Assembly: GCF_029223255.1 (NCBI RefSeq)
Contig: NZ_JARHUC010000009.1
Coordinates: forward strand, 267,334-331,333
Direction of reading: 5' to 3'
Source of the DNA: Albimonas marina
Lineage (GTDB): Bacteria; Pseudomonadota; Alphaproteobacteria; Rhodobacterales; Rhodobacteraceae
Length of the DNA stretch: 64,000 nt
The first letter of the stretch is position 1. Every line of letters starts with the position of its first letter. The notes beneath the pieces were generated by a model, which worked only from the letters and a program-made list of their open reading frames with translations, searched no databases and was not told the origin of the DNA. Both the position numbers and the translations under genes were made by a program. This document shows positions 1-9,800 of this stretch, piece by piece.

Positions 1-716
1 GGCTGATCTGGCAGAAGCTGGTGGCGATGGCCTACGCCAACCGGGTCGGGCTGACCGCGGCCTTCACCGCGCCGATCGCGGGCGGCGACACGCCCACGCC
101 GGCGGTGGAATACAAGCCCCACGACCTGCAGCCGAAGATCCCGGGCTACGAATCCGACCCCGACGCCAACGGCGGCGCGTTCGACAATTTCGTGGGCTTC
201 ACCTACTCGGCCGCGGCTTCGGTGGTCGAGGTGGACGTGCTGACCGGCGAGACCAAGATCCTCTCGTCCGACATCGCCTACGACATGGGCTGGAGCCTGA
301 ACCCCGCCGTCGACATCGGCCAGGTCGAGGGCGCCTTCGTGCAGGGGATCGGCTACGTGCTGACCGAGCGGCTCGCCTTCCAGCCCGACGGGCCGGAGGC
401 GGGGCGGCTCAACACGCTCAACACCTGGCGCTACAAGCCGCCCGCGGTCACCACCATCCCGCTCGAGATGAACGTGCGCCTGTTCCCGCGCGACCTGGTG
501 CCGTTCCCGCCGGCGCCGGATGCGGGCGTCCTGTCCTCCAAGGAGGTCGGCGAGCCGCCGCTGGTGCTGGCGACCAGCGTGTTCCTCGCGGTGAAGGGGG
601 CGGTGCGCGCCTCGCGCCTCGAGCGGGGCCTTCCGGGCCTCTTCCGTCTCGACGCCCCGTGCACCGTCGACACGGTGCGCGAGGCCTGCGCGGTCGATCC
701 CGCATCCTTCGCCTGA
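1..716 (+). CDS. Xanthine dehydrogenase-type molybdopterin subunit, C-terminal part (5' truncated by window)
   Basis: The reading frame is open from base 3 and encodes the last 237 residues of a molybdenum hydroxylase large subunit. The order of motifs matches the C-terminus of xanthine dehydrogenase/aldehyde oxidase: a DMGWSLNPAVDIGQVEGAF stretch (a D-x-G-x-S-x-NP-x-DIGQ-x-EG-x-F pattern that lines the Mo-cofactor pocket), then WRYKPP, and SSKEVGEPPL near the end, which contains the conserved Glu that acts as base in hydroxylation of purines or aldehydes. The enzyme family hydroxylates N-heterocycles or aldehydes using water and a Mo-pterin cofactor. The FeS and FAD parts would lie upstream, outside the window. 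Substrate cannot be decided. The next gene on the same strand is an exported cytochrome c starting 41 bases later, so co-transcription is likely. Confidence 0.88.
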   Translation, partial: LIWQKLVAMAYANRVGLTAAFTAPIAGGDTPTPAVEYKPHDLQPKIPGYESDPDANGGAFDNFVGFTYSAAASVVEVDVLTGETKILSSDIAYDMGWSLNPAVDIGQVEGAFVQGIGYVLTERLAFQPDGPEAGRLNTLNTWRYKPPAVTTIPLEMNVRLFPRDLVPFPPAPDAGVLSSKEVGEPPLVLATSVFLAVKGAVRASRLERGLPGLFRLDAPCTVDTVREACAVDPASFA

Positions 717-747
717 GCCACGCCCCGAAGAAGAGCGCAGCCCCAAT

Positions 748-760
748 GGAGGCCGTCATG
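748..760 (+). promoter_or_regulatory. Shine-Dalgarno deciding the cytochrome start
   Basis: GGAGG at 748-752 lies five bases before the ATG at 758. It favours that start over the ATG at 746 and over in-frame codons that overlap the preceding gene. Confidence 0.6.
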
Positions 761-2233
761 ACCCATCTCCAGACCCCGAACGCCCCGGCGCGACGCAGGA
801 CGCGGCGCGCGGGCCCGCCGCTCGTCGTGGCGCTGGCCCTCGTCGTCGCCGGACCGGCGGCCGCGCAGGGCGTGTCCTCGGTGAACCCGAACTGCCCGTC
901 GAACGCGACGAAGCCGCTGCCGCCGGGGACCATGCCCACGGCGAAGGTCGCCCCCGCCGACGCCATCGCGCGGCCAGGCCCGTTCCCGGACTTCGGCTTC
1001 ATGGTCTCCGCCTCCGAGTACCACGAGTGCTGGAGCGACCAGCCCGTCTTCCGCCTGAAGACCGACTACCCGAGCGAGAAGCCCGAGGCCCTGCCGGCCT
1101 TCATGGAGATCGACTTCCGCACCGATCCGCAGGCCTACCTGATGGCGGTGCGCGACTACGCCTTCGCCGGCAACCTGCCGCACTGGGACCCGTTCCAGAA
1201 CGCCGAGGCGCGCTGGTATCACCTGCCGTGGCTGCATTCCGCCACCGCCGCCTATCCGCCCAACGGCGGCACCGAGGGCTTCCGCGGCCTGATCAAGGAG
1301 GCGCCGCTCAGCCCCGGGCAGCTCGGTCCGGGCCAGCTGGGGCAGGACGGGGGCTATTCCGTCTACGCCACCACCCTGGTGAACGAGCAGGCGGGCTGGC
1401 TGCTGGGCCGGATGTGGGCGGACCCGCGGAACCCCGACCCCCGCGTGACCGACGCCCGCTACGGCGGCGGCTTCCCGGAGGGGACGGTGTTCGCGAAGCT
1501 CCTGTTCACCGATGCGCCCAAGGGCGTGGACGACCTGCCGTTCCTCGAGAACCCGCTCGCCTGGATGGCCTACATCACCCCCGACTTCTGGACCGGCGCG
1601 ACCCGGGAGGTCACGCAGGTGAACCTGCTGCAGATGGACGTCGCCGTGCGCGACAGCCGGGCGCCGGTCACGCAGTGGGTCTTCGGCACCTTCGCCTACA
1701 ACGGCGCCCTGAACCGCGAGAACCCGTTCGAGAACCTCGTTCCCGTCGGGCTGATGTGGGGCAACGACCCGGACGACACGACGAACCGCACCACCCCCTT
1801 CCCCCCCACGAAGACCGAGCCGAACCCCGACCTGAAGGAGACGGTGATCTTCGAGAGCCCCGACCTGCCGCCCCAGCACCTGGGCTGGAACGGGCGGCTG
1901 AACGGGCCGGCGGACCTCAACACCACCTCCTGCATGTCCTGCCACATGGCCGCGCAGTACCCCGCGGTGGTCTCGCTGGTGCCCGACGGGGCGGTGCCCG
2001 ACGGCGGCCCGCGCCCTCCGACCCAGGGGGGGAGCGAGGCGTGGATGAAGTGGTTCCAGAACATCCCCGCCGGAAGCTCGATGAGCGAGTCCGCCTACTC
2101 GACCGACTTCTCCTTCCAGGTGGCGATCGGGCTGACCAACTTCTTCGCCGCCCGCGACGCCGCCTCCGAGGGGATGTGGGCCGAGGAGTTCGAGCTCGCC
2201 CCCGTCCCCATCCAGCGCGGCTTCGCCGACTGA
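758..2233 (+). CDS. Exported mono-haem c-type cytochrome domain protein
   Basis: This 491-residue protein begins with an Arg-rich n-region and a hydrophobic core, with likely signal peptidase cleavage after AAA-Q near residue 37, so it should be periplasmic. A single CMSCH haem c attachment motif (CxxCH) is at residues 392-396, followed by a Met in the next position and others further on that could serve as axial ligand. The rest of the chain shows no family I recognise. It contains two closely spaced LGPGQLG/LGQ segments and many Trp, Tyr and Pro residues, typical of a compact periplasmic redox protein. The start at 758 is chosen on its ribosome site. Its position directly after a molybdenum hydroxylase gene suggests it could accept electrons from that enzyme or another oxidoreductase, but this is inference. 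Confidence 0.7.
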   Translation: MTHLQTPNAPARRRTRRAGPPLVVALALVVAGPAAAQGVSSVNPNCPSNATKPLPPGTMPTAKVAPADAIARPGPFPDFGFMVSASEYHECWSDQPVFRLKTDYPSEKPEALPAFMEIDFRTDPQAYLMAVRDYAFAGNLPHWDPFQNAEARWYHLPWLHSATAAYPPNGGTEGFRGLIKEAPLSPGQLGPGQLGQDGGYSVYATTLVNEQAGWLLGRMWADPRNPDPRVTDARYGGGFPEGTVFAKLLFTDAPKGVDDLPFLENPLAWMAYITPDFWTGATREVTQVNLLQMDVAVRDSRAPVTQWVFGTFAYNGALNRENPFENLVPVGLMWGNDPDDTTNRTTPFPPTKTEPNPDLKETVIFESPDLPPQHLGWNGRLNGPADLNTTSCMSCHMAAQYPAVVSLVPDGAVPDGGPRPPTQGGSEAWMKWFQNIPAGSSMSESAYSTDFSFQVAIGLTNFFAARDAASEGMWAEEFELAPVPIQRGFAD

Positions 2234-2291
2234 GCGCAGGCGAGGACGCCGAGCCGGGGCGTCGTCCCGGCCCGGCGCGGCCGCGGAGCGC

Positions 2292-3503
2292 TCAGCCGCT
2301 GCGCACCTCCCGGAAGGGGCGGCCGCGGTCCGGCTCCGCCTCGCGCGGAAGGCCCAGGACGCGCTCGGCGATGATGTTGCGCTGGATCTGGTCGGTGCCG
2401 CCGCCGATGGAGGTGAAATAGGCGTTCAGCGCCAGGAAGTTGGCGTCGTCGGCGAGCGGATGCTCGGGCCCGTCCAGCAGGCTCTGCGCGCCCAGGATCG
2501 CGGTGCGCATCCGCGCCTCCTCGTGCAGCACGCGGCTCATCGCCAGCTTGCCCAGCGACATCACGGGGGAGGAGGTGTCCCCCCGCTCCAGCGCCGCCTT
2601 GCCGCGGGCGTTGTTCAGCGCCAGCAGCCGGCGCAGCGCGACGACGCCCGCCAGGTCCTGGCGCAGCGCGGGGTCGTCCAGCCGCCCCTGCGCGCGGGCC
2701 AGCGCCACGAGGTCGTCCGAGATCCGCTCCCGCCGCGCGCCGCGGGGGCCTTCGCCCATCACGCCCCGCTCGTAGGCGAGCGCGGTCTGCAGCACCCGCC
2801 AGCCGCCGTTCAGCGGACCCACGACATTGGTCGCCGGCACGCGGGCGTCGGTGAGGAAGACCTCGTTGAAGTGCGCCTCGCCGGTGACCTGGGGCAGGGG
2901 GCGGACCTCGACCCCCGGCTGCTTCATGGGCAGCATGAAGAAGGTGATGCCGGCGTGCTTGGGCGCCTCCCAGTCGGTGCGCGCGATCAGCATCCCGTAG
3001 TCGGCATGGGCGGCGCCCGAGGTCCACACCTTCTGCCCGTTCACGACGTAGTCCTCGCCGTCCCGGTCCGCGCGCGTGCGGATCCCCGCGAGGTCGGAGC
3101 CGGCGGCAGGCTCGCTGTAGAGGAGGCAGGTGGTCAGCTCCCGGCGCAGCAGCGGGGGGATCATCGCGCGCTTCAGGCCCTCGTCGCCCAGGTCGAAGAT
3201 CGTGCAGGCGGCGAGGTTCGACTTGTCCTGCCGGGCGCCGGGGGCGCCGACGCGCGCGAATTCCTCGTCCACCACCAGGGCCTGGTCGGTGGTCAGGCCG
3301 CGTCCGAACCAGCTCTCGGGCCAGGTGGGCACGCCCCAGCCGGCCTCGAGCACGCGCACGAACCAGGCCTTCACCTCGGCGGGCAGGGCCCACTTGTCCT
3401 CGATGGGGGGCAGGTCGTCGCGCCAGTTCGCCTCCAGCCAGGCGCGGACCTCGGCGCGCAGCGTCTCGACGTCGGGGGCGGGGGCGGTCGATGCAGGGGT
3501 CAT
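2292..3503 (-). CDS. Acyl-CoA dehydrogenase
   Basis: This 403-residue flavoprotein of the acyl-CoA dehydrogenase family catalyses alpha,beta-dehydrogenation of an acyl-CoA with FAD and passes electrons to ETF. Visible family signatures are LYSEPAAGSDLAG in the middle beta domain (FAD/substrate contact), GQKVWTSGAAHADYG, and IGGGTDQIQRNIIAERVLGLP near the C-terminus, where the helical domain binds FAD across the dimer. YERG near residue 240 may carry the catalytic Glu. It starts three bases after the stop of a second acyl-CoA dehydrogenase on the same strand. Such tandem pairs often assemble as hetero-oligomers for bulky or branched substrates, for example in sterol side-chain breakdown. The substrate is not evident. 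Confidence 0.9.
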   Translation of the reverse strand: MTPASTAPAPDVETLRAEVRAWLEANWRDDLPPIEDKWALPAEVKAWFVRVLEAGWGVPTWPESWFGRGLTTDQALVVDEEFARVGAPGARQDKSNLAACTIFDLGDEGLKRAMIPPLLRRELTTCLLYSEPAAGSDLAGIRTRADRDGEDYVVNGQKVWTSGAAHADYGMLIARTDWEAPKHAGITFFMLPMKQPGVEVRPLPQVTGEAHFNEVFLTDARVPATNVVGPLNGGWRVLQTALAYERGVMGEGPRGARRERISDDLVALARAQGRLDDPALRQDLAGVVALRRLLALNNARGKAALERGDTSSPVMSLGKLAMSRVLHEEARMRTAILGAQSLLDGPEHPLADDANFLALNAYFTSIGGGTDQIQRNIIAERVLGLPREAEPDRGRPFREVRSG

Positions 3504-3506
3504 GGC

Positions 3507-4613
3507 TCAGCCTCCGATCGCGGACAGGAAGCGCTCGCGGTGGAGCGGGGAGGGACCGAACAGCTGCGCCGTGGCGCGCGCCCGGCGCAGGTAGAGGTGG
3601 GCGGGATGCGCCCAGGTGAAGGCGATGCCGCCGTGCATCTGGATCGCGTCGGCGGCGACCCGCCCGTAGGCCTCGGCGCAGGCGAAGGCGGCCAGCGGCA
3701 CGGCCTCCCCGGCGCGCGCCCCGCCCTCGGCCAGCGCCTCGGCGGCGTCGCGGGCGGCGGAGATCGCGGTCTCCACGTCCAGCAGCCGGTCGGCGGCCAT
3801 GTGCTTGATCGCCTGGAAGCTGCCGATGGGCCGGCCGAACTGGATGCGGTCGCGGGCGTAGTCGACGGTCATGTCGAAGACCCGCCGCGCGCCGCCGGCC
3901 TGCTCCCCCGCCATCGCGACGAGGACGAGGTCGAGCGCCGCCTGGATCGAGGCCCAGCCCGGAGCGCCGACCCGCGTCGCGGGCGCGTCGCGGAAGGCGA
4001 TCCGCGCCAGCCGCAGGGTCCGGTCGAAGGTGGGGAGGGGAGCGACGCTCACGCCCGGCGCGTCGGCGGGGAGCGCGAAGAGGGCGATCTCCCCATCCGT
4101 GCGCGCCGCGACCAGCAGCAGGTCGGCGACCTGGCCGTGGGTGACGTAGTCCGCGACGCCGCTCAGCGCGGCCGTCCCGCCCGCGCCCGTGGCCGAGACC
4201 GCGACGCCCGCCGGCGTCCAGTCCCCGCGCGCCGAGGTCAGCGCGGCGGTGGCGAGGGTCGTGCCCGCGGCGATGCCCGGCAGGTGCGCCGCCTGCGCCG
4301 CGCGGTCGCCGCTGGCGGCGAGCAGCCCGGCGGCCAGCACCGAAGAGGACAGGAAGGGCGAGCAGAGCAGCGCCGCGCCCATCGCCTCGGCCACCAGCTC
4401 CAGCTCGACCGGGCCCAGGCCGGCGCCGCCGAACTCCGGATCGACGATCAGGCCGACGACGCCCATCGCGGCCAGCTCGCGCCACAGGGCGGGGTCATGG
4501 CCCGTCTCGGTCTCCATCGTCGCGCGCACCTGCGCCTCGTCGCTGCGGTCGCGCAGCAGCGCGGCGATCGCGTCGCGGATCGCGCCGCGCTCTTCGATCG
4601 TGGTGTGTTTCAC
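3507..4613 (-). CDS. Acyl-CoA dehydrogenase (paired subunit)
   Basis: This 368-residue acyl-CoA dehydrogenase family protein is the first gene of a two-gene operon with the dehydrogenase that follows after a three-base gap. The N-terminal helical domain has the LIVDPEFGGAGLGP segment. The C-terminal half has FGRPIGSFQAIKHMAAD and QMHGGIAFTWAHPAHLYLRRA, both diagnostic for the family and for FAD binding. It is slightly shorter than the typical 380-400 residues, with a compressed middle domain rich in Ala and Gly. The two proteins are clearly divergent from each other, so this is not a recent duplication. A role as the partner subunit of an alpha2-beta2 enzyme is inferred from the arrangement seen in FadE26/FadE27-like pairs. 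Confidence 0.87.
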   Translation of the reverse strand: MKHTTIEERGAIRDAIAALLRDRSDEAQVRATMETETGHDPALWRELAAMGVVGLIVDPEFGGAGLGPVELELVAEAMGAALLCSPFLSSSVLAAGLLAASGDRAAQAAHLPGIAAGTTLATAALTSARGDWTPAGVAVSATGAGGTAALSGVADYVTHGQVADLLLVAARTDGEIALFALPADAPGVSVAPLPTFDRTLRLARIAFRDAPATRVGAPGWASIQAALDLVLVAMAGEQAGGARRVFDMTVDYARDRIQFGRPIGSFQAIKHMAADRLLDVETAISAARDAAEALAEGGARAGEAVPLAAFACAEAYGRVAADAIQMHGGIAFTWAHPAHLYLRRARATAQLFGPSPLHRERFLSAIGG

Positions 4614-4832
4614 CTCGGCATCCTCCCGGCGGTCTTGTCGACGGCGGCCGCGCAGGGCCGCCGGCCCGCCTTCACCGGGCGGGTCCGGACACCACCGTAA
4701 GGTTGCCTTCGATCATTTTCCAAGCGCGGAGATTGAAAGGCCGAGGGTTCGCCTCCGCCGGAAGCGCCGGTTCGGCGCCTCGGCCCGGCCTCCGTTTCCA
4801 CGGCCTTCGGATCCCAGGTTCGCCCCGCGCGG

Positions 4833-6839
4833 CTACTTGCTGTCCGCCGCGACCGACCCGTCCCAGTCGGGCGGCGGAGGGGCCGCGCGGAACGCCTCCG
4901 CCTGGCGGATCATCGCGGCGGCGTAGTCGGCGGCGGCCGGCTCCAGGGCCGCAAGCCTGCGCCAGCGCTCCGCGGCGCCGGACCAGTCGCGGCCGCGGTA
5001 GAGGCGCAGGGCCTCGGCCTGCAGCGTCGTCGCCCCGGCGGCGGGCCAGAGCGCGGCCGGCACGTGGATGCGCGTCGGCGCCGCCCGGCCCTTCACCGCG
5101 ATCAGGTCCAGCTCGACCAGGGCCGGCGCCTCCGCCGCCTCCGCGGCCAGGGCGGCCGCGCCCTCGCCGACCAGGACCGTCGCGCCGTAGCGCTTCGTCA
5201 GCCCCTCCAGCCGGGCGGCCAGGTTCACCGGATCGCCCAGCGCCGTGTAGTCGAAGCGGCGGTCCGAGCCCATGTTGCCCACCACGCAGTCCCCGCTCTC
5301 GATCCCGATCCCGCAGGCGAGCCCGATGGGCGGCAGGCCGGCGGCGCGCGCCTCGGCGTCGATGCGCGCGGACAGGCGGTCCATGCGGCGGGCGGCCTCC
5401 AGCGCCGCGGCGACGGCCCTTGCGGCGTGGTCGGGCTGGTCGAGGGGCGCGTTCCACACGCCCATCACGCAGTCGCCGATGTACTTGTCGACCATGCCGC
5501 CGCTTTCCAGCACCGCGTCGGCGATCTCGGTCAGGGCGCGGTTCAGGATCCCGGTCAGCGCCTCGGGGCGGTCCTTCATGCGCTCGGTCAGGGTGGTGAA
5601 GCCGCGCAGGTCGCAGAACATCAGCGTCGTCGTCCGCCGCTCGCCCCCCAGGCGCAGCGCCGCCGGGTCCTCGGCCAGGCGGCGCACCATCTCGGGAGCC
5701 AGATACCGTTCGAAGGCGCGCAGGATGCGGCGGCGGGCCAGCCGTTCGCGCGCGTGGTCGAGCCCGGCATGACCGAGCCCGGCGACGAGCGCGGCGAAGG
5801 CGGGCGCGGCGGGCACCAGCCAGACCCCGCCGGCGAGCCCCGCCGCGCAGGCCGCCGCCGCCGCCAGCGCGACGCCGGCCGCCGCGGCGGCGCCCGCCGG
5901 CGGAGGGACCCGGCGGGCGAGCGCCACGGCCGCCGCCGCGGCCGCCATCGCCGCCAGCGCCGTCGCCCAGCCGGGCGCCGGGACCGTCCAGCGCCCGCGG
6001 GCCAGCGTCTCGATCGCGCGGGCATGCATCTCGACGCCCGAGGCGAGGCCGGCGCCCCGCGTGGTCCAGGCGGTGCGGAACCGGTCCGGCCCGGCCTCCG
6101 TCGCGTCGGGTCCGGCGCGCAGGTCGAAGCCGACCAGCGCCACGCGCCCGCGCAGCAGGTCCGGCGGCAGCATCCGCGCGGCGTCGAGCGCCTGGTAGAC
6201 CGAGACCCGCGCCATCGCCCCGGGCGCCCGCGACACGTCGATCAGCGCGCCGGCCGGCGGCGTGGGCGCCCCGGCCAGCGCCTGGGCGGCGAAGGCGTCC
6301 GGCCCCGTCGGCAGCGCCCTCAGCGCCCCGTCGGGGTCGAGCGGCAGGCCCACCTCGCCGCAGCGCGCGCCTTGGCCGGCGAAGACCGGGGCGGGCGTCA
6401 CCTGCTGGGTCAGCACGCCCTGCGCCGTCTCGATCCGCGCCTCGTCGCAGGCGAGCGTCACGTCGGGCCCCAGCGCCGCGGCGAGCGCCGCGTCCTCGGC
6501 CGGGTCGGAGGGGTCGGCGAACAGGATGTCCACCGCGATGGACGCGGCGCCGGCGGCGCGCAGGGACTCGATCAGCCGCGCATGCAGGCTCCGCGGCCAG
6601 GGCCAGGGCAGGCCGATCTCGGCGAAGGAGGGCTCGTCGACGGCGACGATCACCACCGGCGACGGCCCGGCGGGCGCCGGCAGCCGCGTCGCCGCCTGGT
6701 CGTAGGCGATCCGGTCGAGGGGCGCGAAGACCCCGGCGAGCCCCAGCGCCGCCGCCGCGACGCCGGCGAGCGCGGCCACGGCGAGGCTCGCGCGAAGGGA
6801 GGCGCGGGCGGCCCCGCGGTTCGCCGCGTCCGCGGCCAT
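4833..6839 (-). CDS. CHASE2-domain class III adenylate cyclase
   Basis: This 668-residue membrane cyclase probably makes cAMP from ATP. An N-terminal TM helix (about residues 15-38) is followed by an extracytoplasmic CHASE2 sensor (about 40-285), then three hydrophobic segments (about 291-365) and a cytoplasmic class III cyclase domain (about 400-575). Catalytic residues are intact: metal-binding Asp410 (FCDLRGFT) and Asp456 (YIGDCVMG), transition-state Asn539 and Arg543 (VNLAARLE). The base-selecting pair is Lys452 and Asp530, the combination expected for ATP rather than GTP. The C-terminal about 90 residues are Ala-rich and look like a short TPR-type helical tail. The gene starts one base after the stop of the FecR/TPR/barrel gene, as the third gene of that operon. 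The ligand of the CHASE2 domain is unknown. Confidence 0.9.
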   Translation of the reverse strand: MAADAANRGAARASLRASLAVAALAGVAAAALGLAGVFAPLDRIAYDQAATRLPAPAGPSPVVIVAVDEPSFAEIGLPWPWPRSLHARLIESLRAAGAASIAVDILFADPSDPAEDAALAAALGPDVTLACDEARIETAQGVLTQQVTPAPVFAGQGARCGEVGLPLDPDGALRALPTGPDAFAAQALAGAPTPPAGALIDVSRAPGAMARVSVYQALDAARMLPPDLLRGRVALVGFDLRAGPDATEAGPDRFRTAWTTRGAGLASGVEMHARAIETLARGRWTVPAPGWATALAAMAAAAAAVALARRVPPPAGAAAAAGVALAAAAACAAGLAGGVWLVPAAPAFAALVAGLGHAGLDHARERLARRRILRAFERYLAPEMVRRLAEDPAALRLGGERRTTTLMFCDLRGFTTLTERMKDRPEALTGILNRALTEIADAVLESGGMVDKYIGDCVMGVWNAPLDQPDHAARAVAAALEAARRMDRLSARIDAEARAAGLPPIGLACGIGIESGDCVVGNMGSDRRFDYTALGDPVNLAARLEGLTKRYGATVLVGEGAAALAAEAAEAPALVELDLIAVKGRAAPTRIHVPAALWPAAGATTLQAEALRLYRGRDWSGAAERWRRLAALEPAAADYAAAMIRQAEAFRAAPPPPDWDGSVAADSK

Positions 6840-6840
6840 C

Positions 6841-9800
6841 TCAAAACCGCACCGCGGCGGTCAGCCAGATCGACCGGCCCAGGGGGCGCTGGCCGAAGGG
6901 CCGCTCCAGCTCCGCGTCCAGCAGGTTGCGCAGCTCGGCCCCCAGGGCGAGGCGCTTGTCGAGCGGCTCCCACGACAGGGCCGCGTCGACCGTCCAGACC
7001 GGGCCCAGCCGCCCCGCCCCCGGCCCCGCCCAGGCGTCGGAGGTCCACACCGCCTCGAGCGAGGCGCGAAGCTGCGCGGGGTTGGCCCAGGCGAGGCCCG
7101 CCCGCCCCGTCCAGTCGGGCGTCGCGGGCAGCCTTCGCCCCGTGGCAGGGCCGTCGTCGATGCGCCCGTCGGCATGGACCAGCCCGGCCGACAGGCCGAA
7201 GCCGCCGCCCAGCCACAGGTTCGCCGTCGCCTCGGTCGCGTGCAGCGTCGCCCGGGGCGCGCCGAAGTCGACCAGCATGTCGCCGGTGTCCCAGCGCAGC
7301 CCCTCCAGCCGCAGGCTCTGGTGCTCCACGGCCAGGTGCAGGCGCGCGCCCAGGTCGGCGTCCCAGCGCAGGATGCCGCCCCACAGCTCCCCGTCCGCAT
7401 CGAAGCCCGGCCGCAGCGGCGCAAGGCCGAGCACCGTGGCCGGCGACAGCGAGACCGAGGCGGGCGCGGCCTCCCGCAGGATCGCCGCGCGGAACCGACC
7501 CCCGACCGGAGGCCGCCAGGCGAGGCCCGCGCGCGGGGCGATCCAGGGCTCCCCCCCGCCGTCGTCCCGCGCGCCGAGGCCGATCCCCGCCTCCGCCTCC
7601 AGCTCCGGCGTCAGGCGCTGGCGGCGGTCGAGGAAGACCTGGCCCAGCGTCGAGGACTCGGCGCTGCGCTGGGGCGTGACGACCAGCACGCCGGTCCCGA
7701 GATCGAGCAGGCCGAACGCCCCGGTGGTGCGCGAGCGGGCGCCCTGCGCCTCGATCCCCGCGGCCCATTCCCCGCCCGCGTCCGCCGCGCGCCAGCCGAG
7801 GCCCGCGAACCACGACTCCGCCCGCTGAGAGGCCTGCGCCTCCAGCAGCGAGGGCGACGGGCGGGGGACCACGCGCAGCGCGGCGTCGTCGCTCTCCTGC
7901 CGCGCATAGGTCGCGAAGCCGGTCAGGTAGGCGCGCCCGGCGAGGCGGACCGACCCGCCCAGGCCCACCGACGTCTCCCGGCTGCGGGCGGCGTCCGAGG
8001 CGGGCAGGCCGTCGATCGGATCGTCGTCGCGCGGCCCGTCCTCGGCCCAGGACAGCAGCCCGAACAGCCCCAGCCGCGGCGAGGGCGCGGCGCCGATCAG
8101 CAGGTTCGCGTCGCGCGGGGAGGCGGAGGTCCGCCCCGGCCCCTCCGCCTGCAGCCCGCCCAGCTCCGCCGACAGGGCGAGCGGCGTCCAGCGCCGGTCG
8201 AAGGCCTCCAGCTGCATGCGTCCGCCGCGGGCGTCGACGTCGTCGAAGCCCGCGACCGCCTCGGCCTGCACGTCGACGAACGGCCGGCGCAGCAGGTCGG
8301 TGGTGCGCAGGCGGGCGCTCGCCGCCAGCGGCTCGATCTGCAGGCCCTGCACCGCGCCCGCGTCGCCGCCCGAGGCGTCGAGCGCCCCGCGGCCCACCGA
8401 GATCCGGCGCGCGACGCTCTCGGCGAAGAGGCTGTCGGCGGCGAGCGGGTCGTAGGCGGCGTCCCCCACGTCGCGCGCCCAGTCGTCCAGCCCGATGAAG
8501 GAGAAGGCCTCGGCCAGCCGCGAGCCGGCGCGGCGGTCGGCGGCCAGCCGCCAGGCCTGCCCGCCCTGGCTGCGCTGGAGCCTCAACGCCTCGCGGGCCT
8601 GTACGATCGCCGCGTCCGCCTCCCCGCGGTCGAGCGCGATGGCGGTGCGGATCTCGGGCGTCAGCGGGTCGTTGGGGTCGAGCCTGCGGGCGGCGTCCAG
8701 CTCCTGCTCCGCCCGGCGCAGGTCGCCCGCCTGCCAGGCGGCGACGGCCAGCATCAGAGAGGTCTCGCCCGCCGCCGGCTGGGCGGCGAGCGCGCGCAGG
8801 AGGGTGTCGCGGGCGCCGGGGTCGTCCTCCTGGATCTGGATCCGCCCCAGCGCGCGCAGGCCGAGATAGCCGCCCGGATCGTCGCGCAGGAGCGAGTCCG
8901 CGAGGTCGCGCGCCTCCTCTGACCGCTCCGCGTCCATCAGCAGGATGGCGAGGTTCGCCCGCGCCTCCACCCGGCCGGGGGCGAGGGCGATCGCCTGCCG
9001 GAAGGCCGCCTCCGCCCCCACCCGGTCGTCGAGCGCGTCGCGCGCGAGGCCGAGCGCGTTCCACAGCGACTCGCGCTCCGGGTCCTGCGCCAGGGCTTCC
9101 ATCAGCAGGGCCTCGGCGGCGCGGTGATCGCCCTCCATGTCCGCGAGGCGCATCGCCTCGGCCTCCAGCGCGGGGAGGGAGCGGGGGGCGTCGGCGCGCA
9201 GGCGGGCGGCGAGCGCCTGGGCCCCCTCGGCGTCGTCGCGCAGGACCGCGAGCTGCAGCGCCGCGGCGAGGTCGGCGGGCGTCGCGCCCTGCGCCAGCGT
9301 CGCCTGCGCCGCGTCGAGATCGCCCGCCAGCGCCTGCGCCACGCCGCGCCCGGTCCCGTCGATCCGCGCGCCGGCCTCGGGCGGGGGCGCGAAGCCCTCC
9401 CCCGCCGACGCGCGGGCGAAGGCGGCGAGCCATCCGGCGGCGGCCCGACGCTCGGGGTCGAGGCCGGGCGCGGCCGCCTCGAAGCCCCGCGCGGCCTCCG
9501 CCGGGCGGCCGGCGCGCAGGGCCTGCGCGGCCTCGGCGAAGCGCGCCTCGGACAGCGGCGCGGCGCCGGGGCCGGCAAGGGCGGCGGCGGCGTCCAGCAG
9601 CGGCTCGACCGCGTGGTCGGGCGACAGGGTGTAGATCATCTGCGCCTGTTCGCGCCGCGGCGCGACCAGCAGCTTCACCGGCGCCCGGCCGGGCGCCGCC
9701 AGCGCCTGCTCCCCCGCCCCCGCCGTCACCGAGCCCAGCGCGTTCGAGAGCGCCACCGACCCGTCGTAGACCGCGAGCCGGGTGGTCCCGTCGCCCGTCA

